A stretch of 55,790 bases of DNA, from assembly GCA_036490215.1 (NCBI GenBank), contig DASXEH010000075.1, positions 1 to 55,790 on the forward strand, written 5' to 3'. This stretch comes from JASHSH01 sp036490215 (GTDB taxonomy: Bacteria; Pseudomonadota; Alphaproteobacteria; Rhodospirillales; Magnetospirillaceae). Below are positions 51,487 to 55,790 of this stretch, piece after piece; position 1 is the stretch's first letter, and the number at the start of each line of letters is the position of its first letter. The notes under the pieces were generated by a model. That model had not been told where the DNA came from. It did not search any database and was given only the letters and a program-made list of their open reading frames with translations. A program made the position numbers and the translations under genes.

Positions 51487-52884
51487 ATGCCAGCGACCGA
51501 CGATATCGCCGCCCGCTTCGCCCAAGCTTGCGCCTATATGGAGCGAGGCCACGTCAACGAAGCCCGTCAGGCCTATCTCGACCTGCTGGCTAAGGCGCCC
51601 GACCACGTCGGCGCCCTCAACAATCTCGGCACGCTGCTCTTCGATACCGGCTATCGCTCCGCGGCGCGGACGGCCTATACGCAGGCCGTTACGACTCACC
51701 CGGAAGATCCGGTCGGTCATGTCAATCTCGGCAACCTGTTGCTCGCCGAAGGACTGAACGACGAGGCCCGGACTCATTTCGAACGCGCGCTGCGCGCGGC
51801 GCCGGATCATCCGGAAGCCCATCGCGGCCTAGCCTATTGCTTCACTCTGATCGGCGATGAGGCAGAAGCGCGCAAGCATCGCGATACCGCGTTCACCGGC
51901 CACGCCATCGTCCAGCTTCCCTTTCGCGGCGAGGGCAAACCGATTTCCGCACTGGTTCTGGTCGGCGCGCGCGGCGGCAATGTTCCAACCCGCTTCCTGC
52001 TCGACAATCGTATCTTCGCCGTTACCGTCGCGATCGCCGACTATCTTGGTGCCGATCAGCCGCTGCCCGATCATCAGATCGTTTTCAACACGGTGGGCGA
52101 TGCCGATCTCGATGTCGAAGCGCTATTGGCCGCGCAAAAGATTGTGGCCCGGACCCAAGCGCCCGTCGTCAACCGGCCTGAGCGGATTGTCGGCACCGGC
52201 CGTGCCGATACCGCGCGCCGTCTGGGAGCCATTCCCGGTTTGCGCACACCGCGCGTCGATCGCCTGCTCCTGGAAAAGGCGACGGAAACCGAATTCGCCA
52301 AGCGCGGATTCACCGTGCCATTCCTGATCCGTGCCCCCGGTTTTCACACCGGCCACCATTTCCACCGGATCGAGCGGATCGACCAACTCGGCCCAGCCTT
52401 GGCGGGCATGCCGGGCCCCTATGTCATGGCAATCGAGGCCCTGGATGCGCGTGGCGCCGGCGGCCTCTGGCGCAAGTATCGCGCGATGATGATCGATGGC
52501 CGGCTTTACCCGCTGCACCTCGCCATCGCTACCCAATGGAAAGTGCACTATTTCTCGGCGGCGATGGCCGAGTATCCCAGCCACCGTGCCGAAGAAGCGG
52601 CTTTCCTGGCCGATATGCCCCATGCCCTGGGTGCGAGGGCCGTGGCCGCTTTGGAGCAGATCAACGAAACCCTGGGACTCGATTATGGTGGCATCGACTT
52701 CGGCCTGAACGCCGCAGGCGAGGTTCTGCTGTTCGAGGCGAATGCCACCATGGTCGTCAACCCGCCCGAGCCGGACCCGCGCTGGGATTACCGCCGCGCG
52801 CCCGTCCAGAGCGTTCTCGACGCCGTGCGAACCATGTTGCTGGAGCGCGTCGGTAACTTTGCGGCCCGAACCGCCGAATCATAG
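51487..52884 (+). CDS. TPR protein with C-terminal ATP-grasp-like domain
   Basis: A 465-residue cytoplasmic protein. Residues about 5-135 form three or four TPR repeats (GALNNLGTLLFDTGYRSAARTAYTQAV; GHVNLGNLLLAEGLNDEARTHFERAL). The region about 150-455 looks like an ATP-grasp enzyme: ALVLVGARGG at the start and a closing DYGGIDFGLNAAGEVLLFEANATM, where the acidic and Asn residues bind Mg-ATP. The ATP-grasp part most likely ligates a carboxylate to an amine or thiol; neither substrate nor product is known. Start is uncertain: TTG at 51475 is an in-frame alternative. Confidence 0.75.
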   Translation: MPATDDIAARFAQACAYMERGHVNEARQAYLDLLAKAPDHVGALNNLGTLLFDTGYRSAARTAYTQAVTTHPEDPVGHVNLGNLLLAEGLNDEARTHFERALRAAPDHPEAHRGLAYCFTLIGDEAEARKHRDTAFTGHAIVQLPFRGEGKPISALVLVGARGGNVPTRFLLDNRIFAVTVAIADYLGADQPLPDHQIVFNTVGDADLDVEALLAAQKIVARTQAPVVNRPERIVGTGRADTARRLGAIPGLRTPRVDRLLLEKATETEFAKRGFTVPFLIRAPGFHTGHHFHRIERIDQLGPALAGMPGPYVMAIEALDARGAGGLWRKYRAMMIDGRLYPLHLAIATQWKVHYFSAAMAEYPSHRAEEAAFLADMPHALGARAVAALEQINETLGLDYGGIDFGLNAAGEVLLFEANATMVVNPPEPDPRWDYRRAPVQSVLDAVRTMLLERVGNFAARTAES

Positions 52885-52965
52885 CGGACAGGGCTCTAGA
52901 CCGGCCCCGGTTGCCGATCGGGCCCGCCGGCACTAGATTCCCTTCAGCCGATGAGGAGATATCCC

Positions 52966-53616
52966 ATGTTCATGCAGAAGAAAAAGACGGTTCTACCCAC
53001 CCAGGCCGAAGCGCTGCCCGGCCGTAGCCAAGCCATGCCCGTCCCTCCCGGCCATTTCGTCCATGATCGCCCCATCAAGGGCCCCTTCCCCGCCGGCCTC
53101 GAACAGGCGTTTTTCGGCCTGGGCTGCTTCTGGGGCGCCGAGCGGCTGTTCTGGCAGCTCCCTGGCGTGTTCACGACCGCTGTCGGCTATGCCGGTGGGA
53201 TCACACCCAATCCGACCTATGAAGAGGTCTGCAGCGGGCAGACGGGCCATACCGAGGTCGTCCTCGTGGTCTATGACCCGAAAGCGATCAGCTACGGTGA
53301 TCTGCTCAAGACCTTCTGGGAAGCCCATGATCCGACGCAGGGCATGCGGCAAGGCAACGATGTCGGCACCCAGTACCGTTCGGCCCTCTATGCGACGACG
53401 CCGGAACAGCGGAAGGTTGCCGAAGCGTCGAGCAAAGATTACGAGGCGATGTTGAAGAAGGCGGGCTATGCGGCCGTGACGACGGAAATCATCGACGCGC
53501 CGCCCTTTTACTACGCCGAAGATTATCACCAGCAATATCTGGCGAAGAATCCCAACGGCTATTGCGGCTTGGCCGGCACCGGCGTGACCTGCCCGATCCC
53601 GGCGCGCGTCGCCTAG
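52966..53616 (+). CDS. msrA: Peptide methionine sulfoxide reductase A
   Basis: A 216-residue MsrA, repairing methionine-S-sulfoxide in proteins. The catalytic GCFWGAE motif has Cys54; VGYAGG, HTEVVLVVYDP, YAEDYHQQYL and the C-terminal GYCGLAGTGVTCP with the two resolving cysteines follow. It is like the long E. coli form (212). GAGGAG precedes ATG 52966. It converges with the c-di-GMP gene; the two stop codons sit in a shared palindrome. Confidence 0.96.
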   Translation: MFMQKKKTVLPTQAEALPGRSQAMPVPPGHFVHDRPIKGPFPAGLEQAFFGLGCFWGAERLFWQLPGVFTTAVGYAGGITPNPTYEEVCSGQTGHTEVVLVVYDPKAISYGDLLKTFWEAHDPTQGMRQGNDVGTQYRSALYATTPEQRKVAEASSKDYEAMLKKAGYAAVTTEIIDAPPFYYAEDYHQQYLAKNPNGYCGLAGTGVTCPIPARVA

Positions 53617-53631
53617 GCGCCCCTAGGCGAC
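53608..53631. terminator. Palindrome shared by two convergent stop codons
   Basis: GTCGCCTAGG and CCTAGGCGAC, a perfect 10-bp inverted repeat with a CGCC loop. Each CTAG contains a stop: TAG of msrA (53614-53616) and the stop of the EAL-GGDEF gene (53623-53625, minus). No T run. Confidence 0.55.
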
Positions 53632-55563
53632 TGACTCGCCAGCACCTTCGGCCGCAAGGCCGGTCAGCGTCGAAGAGCAAATGCGCTCCGGCGAGTGTTT
53701 CGCTTCATGCTTGAGCGTGGCGATCTGATGCGACAGATCGTCCGCGCTCATAACACCGCGCGGCGCCGATAGATTGAGGATTGCGGCGCTGACGCTGAGC
53801 AGCGGGAAATGCCGCTGCTCGCCCAGGCGATCGGTGGCGACGATATAGCCCTGGTGGCGCGCCTCGTCGTCATAGAGGCTGGCGGCTTCTTGGGTGAAGG
53901 TGTCGATCAGCTTTTTGATGATCGCCGTCGGGCCTTCGGTGTCCTGCCAGCCGGCGAGCGCGAAAAAGAAGTCGTCGCCGCCGACATGGCCGATGAAGGC
54001 GCCGTCGAAACTCAGCGTCTTCTGCATCATTTCCGAGAACATCAGGATGGCGCGGTCGCCGACGCGGAAACCGTAGCGGTCGTTGAACGGCTTGAAGTTG
54101 TCGAAGTCGAGATAGCAGAGCGTATACGGACGTTCGACGTCTTCGAGCGCACGGCCTACGTAATCGTGGATCGCGCCGTTGCCCGGCAGCTTGGTCAGCG
54201 GGCTCTGGTCGCGCGCCGCGGCGATCTTCTTGTCGTTCAGAACGCGCAGAAGCGCGTCCGCCGACAGGAAGCCGATATACTTCATGTCCTCGACGATGAT
54301 GATCCCTTCGGACGCTTTCTCGGCGGCGAAGTTCTGCAGGATCTTTTCGGCGTCGGTGTTGATGTCGGCGATCGGACACTTGACCACGAACTGATGCAAG
54401 CGCCGGCCCAGCGAGCGATTCTCGATCAGCGATCGGCCGTAATGGGCGTAGGTGTAATCCTTCAGGTCCTGCTCGCGCACAATGCCCACCGGCACGCGCA
54501 TCGCATCGACCACTGGGAAGAACGTCGCAGCCTTATTGGTGCGGAAGCTTTCGAACAGCTTCAGCAGGCCCGTGTCGATCTTGACCGGCTCGATGTAGTC
54601 GATCTGCTCGCGGATGATCCACTCGTCCGAGTCCTTACGGCGCTTCCACTTGCGGCCCATGTCCTGAATATGCGTGTAACGCCGTTCGAGCGTTGACGTA
54701 CCCGCGGTGGGACGCTGGATCAGGAAGCCCTGAACCAGCTCCACACCGATATCGAGGCAAGTGAGGAAATCGGCTTCTGCCTCGACCCCCTCGGCTACGA
54801 CGAGAATGCCCAGCAGCCGGGCCACCGATACCATTTGCGACAGGAACAAGCGCTTCTTGGCATCGGCGGCGACACCATGCAGGAAGAAGCGGTCGATCTT
54901 GATGATGTCCGAATCGAAGGCATACAGCATCTGTAGGCCGGAATAGCCGATGCCGAAATCGTCGATCGCGAGACTGAAACCATGGCGGCGCAGTGCACGG
55001 TGCACGGCCGAAACCTCGCCCGGCGTACCCAGCGAATGGCGCTCGGACACTTCGATAACGACCGCATTGGCCGGCAGGCCGAAGCGGCGCACGAGATAAT
55101 GCAGACGCGCGGCAGTGGGTCCCGCGTTGAGCGCGCGGTTGTCCATGTTGAGGAACAGCTTGAGATTGGCGTGGTCCTCGATGCGCGCGAATTTGGCGAT
55201 CGCCTTTTCGCACAGCGCCAGTTCGAGATCGACCAGGGCGCCATCGGTATGAGCCGCCTCGAGCAAGTCTTCGGGACTGCCGAAACCGAAGTCTTTGTAA
55301 TTGTGCATCAAGGCTTCGAGGCCGAAGGTCAGGCCCGACTGGGTATTGGCTATCGGCTGGAAGGCATGTTCGAGTTGAGCCACGACGCTGGCCCATTGCC
55401 CCGGCAACCGGACGCTCGGCCACGCCGTGGTGGAGAGCGAAGATGGGTTCTCGGAGATTTCGGGGGTCTCAGACGAATATGTGCCGGCGGCAGGACTGAA
55501 CTGCGGTGCGACAGGCGCAACGTGCTGCATTCGATCATCCCCCGTTCGACCAAAGATGGGCAT
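53623..55563 (-). CDS. Cyclic-di-GMP protein with EAL, CBS pair and GGDEF domains
   Basis: A 646-residue cytoplasmic protein: a disordered start (1-55), an EAL domain (about 60-300), a linker with CBS-like pair (about 330-460), and a C-terminal GGDEF domain (about 470-625). The EAL site looks complete: Glu83 (GLEALM), NMDN, IEVSER, AIDDFGIGYS, IKIDR and VVAEGVE. The cyclase motif reads GGDDF instead of GGDEF, and no RxxD inhibitory site is apparent, so phosphodiesterase activity is likely and cyclase activity doubtful. Start ATG 55563 has GAGGAGG upstream; a TTG at 55578 is in frame. Confidence 0.88.
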   Translation of the reverse strand: MPIFGRTGDDRMQHVAPVAPQFSPAAGTYSSETPEISENPSSLSTTAWPSVRLPGQWASVVAQLEHAFQPIANTQSGLTFGLEALMHNYKDFGFGSPEDLLEAAHTDGALVDLELALCEKAIAKFARIEDHANLKLFLNMDNRALNAGPTAARLHYLVRRFGLPANAVVIEVSERHSLGTPGEVSAVHRALRRHGFSLAIDDFGIGYSGLQMLYAFDSDIIKIDRFFLHGVAADAKKRLFLSQMVSVARLLGILVVAEGVEAEADFLTCLDIGVELVQGFLIQRPTAGTSTLERRYTHIQDMGRKWKRRKDSDEWIIREQIDYIEPVKIDTGLLKLFESFRTNKAATFFPVVDAMRVPVGIVREQDLKDYTYAHYGRSLIENRSLGRRLHQFVVKCPIADINTDAEKILQNFAAEKASEGIIIVEDMKYIGFLSADALLRVLNDKKIAAARDQSPLTKLPGNGAIHDYVGRALEDVERPYTLCYLDFDNFKPFNDRYGFRVGDRAILMFSEMMQKTLSFDGAFIGHVGGDDFFFALAGWQDTEGPTAIIKKLIDTFTQEAASLYDDEARHQGYIVATDRLGEQRHFPLLSVSAAILNLSAPRGVMSADDLSHQIATLKHEAKHSPERICSSTLTGLAAEGAGESVA

Positions 55564-55744
55564 TCGTGCCCTCCTCAAAAGTGACAGTAACCTTAAGTCA
55601 TTAGGGCCTAAGATGACGGATTAGCGAAAGAATCAGCCTGCTTCTGAGGCCGGGCTTCAGGGTTCACATTGGTAACGCGCGACTCATCCCGATTCGACGG
55701 GCTAAGTGCGATTTGCCCGATATGCGAGTTTCAGTTTTCGCGAC

Positions 55745-55780
55745 CGCGGCAACCTGTGATGTATATCACAGGTTGCCGCG
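55745..55780. promoter_or_regulatory. Long perfect palindrome with a consensus CRP site
   Basis: Arms of 16 bp (55745-55760 and 55765-55780) around a GTAT centre. Its core, TGTGATGTATATCACA at 55755-55770, is an exact TGTGA-N6-TCACA. The gap between 55564 and the window end holds no other pattern I recognise; the next gene lies beyond the edge. Confidence 0.6.
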
Positions 55781-55790
55781 CATATCATCA

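Overview
This 55.8 kb stretch of GC-rich chromosome looks alphaproteobacterial. The evidence is a DivK-type receiver next to rpmG, a glnB-glnA pair behind a sigma-54 promoter, MAPEG, DUF423 and DUF3995 membrane proteins, and strong third-position GC bias that opens long false frames opposite real genes. A Rhodospirillales-type host is my inference. Genes lie in short operons on both strands. I see no phage genes, transposases, plasmid functions, CRISPR array or rRNA. One tRNA (His, GTG) is present.

Layout. 1-3883: the 5' part of a very large minus-strand gene encoding an RTX-like repeat protein that runs off the left edge, preceded by an AT-rich leader with stacked inverted repeats. 4.3-11.3 kb: housekeeping genes (LysE exporter, mazG, a lipoprotein, an SDR, rpmG, divK, DUF423), a CRP-type regulator divergent from a FecR-domain protein with CRP-like sites around it, tRNA-His and an aminotransferase. 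11.4-13.5 kb: glnB-glnA with a sigma-54 promoter and a strong terminator. 13.5-22.6 kb: small membrane proteins, adenine deaminase plus a phosphoribosyltransferase, ribD-ribA coupled to an unknown membrane protein, malate synthase G, and a methyltransferase-lipoprotein pair. 22.8-25.5 kb: a dgcN-dgcA-methyltransferase operon, predicted to turn D-glutamate into N-acetyl-L-glutamate. 26.2-28.9 kb: a GT39-like glycosyltransferase and an exported glycoside-hydrolase-like protein.

28.9-43.1 kb is the functional centrepiece: what looks like a complete reductive pyrimidine (uracil/thymine) catabolic island. PreT-PreA reduces the ring, HydA opens it, an AmaB/HyuC-type amidohydrolase releases beta-alanine, an omega-amino acid:pyruvate aminotransferase makes malonate semialdehyde, and MmsA makes acetyl-CoA (propionyl-CoA from thymine). 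A four-gene NMT1-type ABC transporter sits in the middle as the likely uptake system. Two local regulators are encoded: a RutR-like TetR protein and an XRE-cupin protein. A 12-of-14 match to the RutR operator lies upstream of preT, and a perfect 16-bp palindrome lies between the XRE-cupin gene and the aminotransferase gene.

43.5-55.8 kb: a methyltransferase, an AIM24-family protein, a receiver-domain protein, GNAT, an MlaC-like protein, an ABM-domain protein, a small lipoprotein, upp, a chemoreceptor, a TPR/ATP-grasp protein, msrA and an EAL-CBS-GGDEF protein. Several intergenic gaps hold short palindromic elements that look like dispersed genomic repeats, and they are concentrated in the pyrimidine island.
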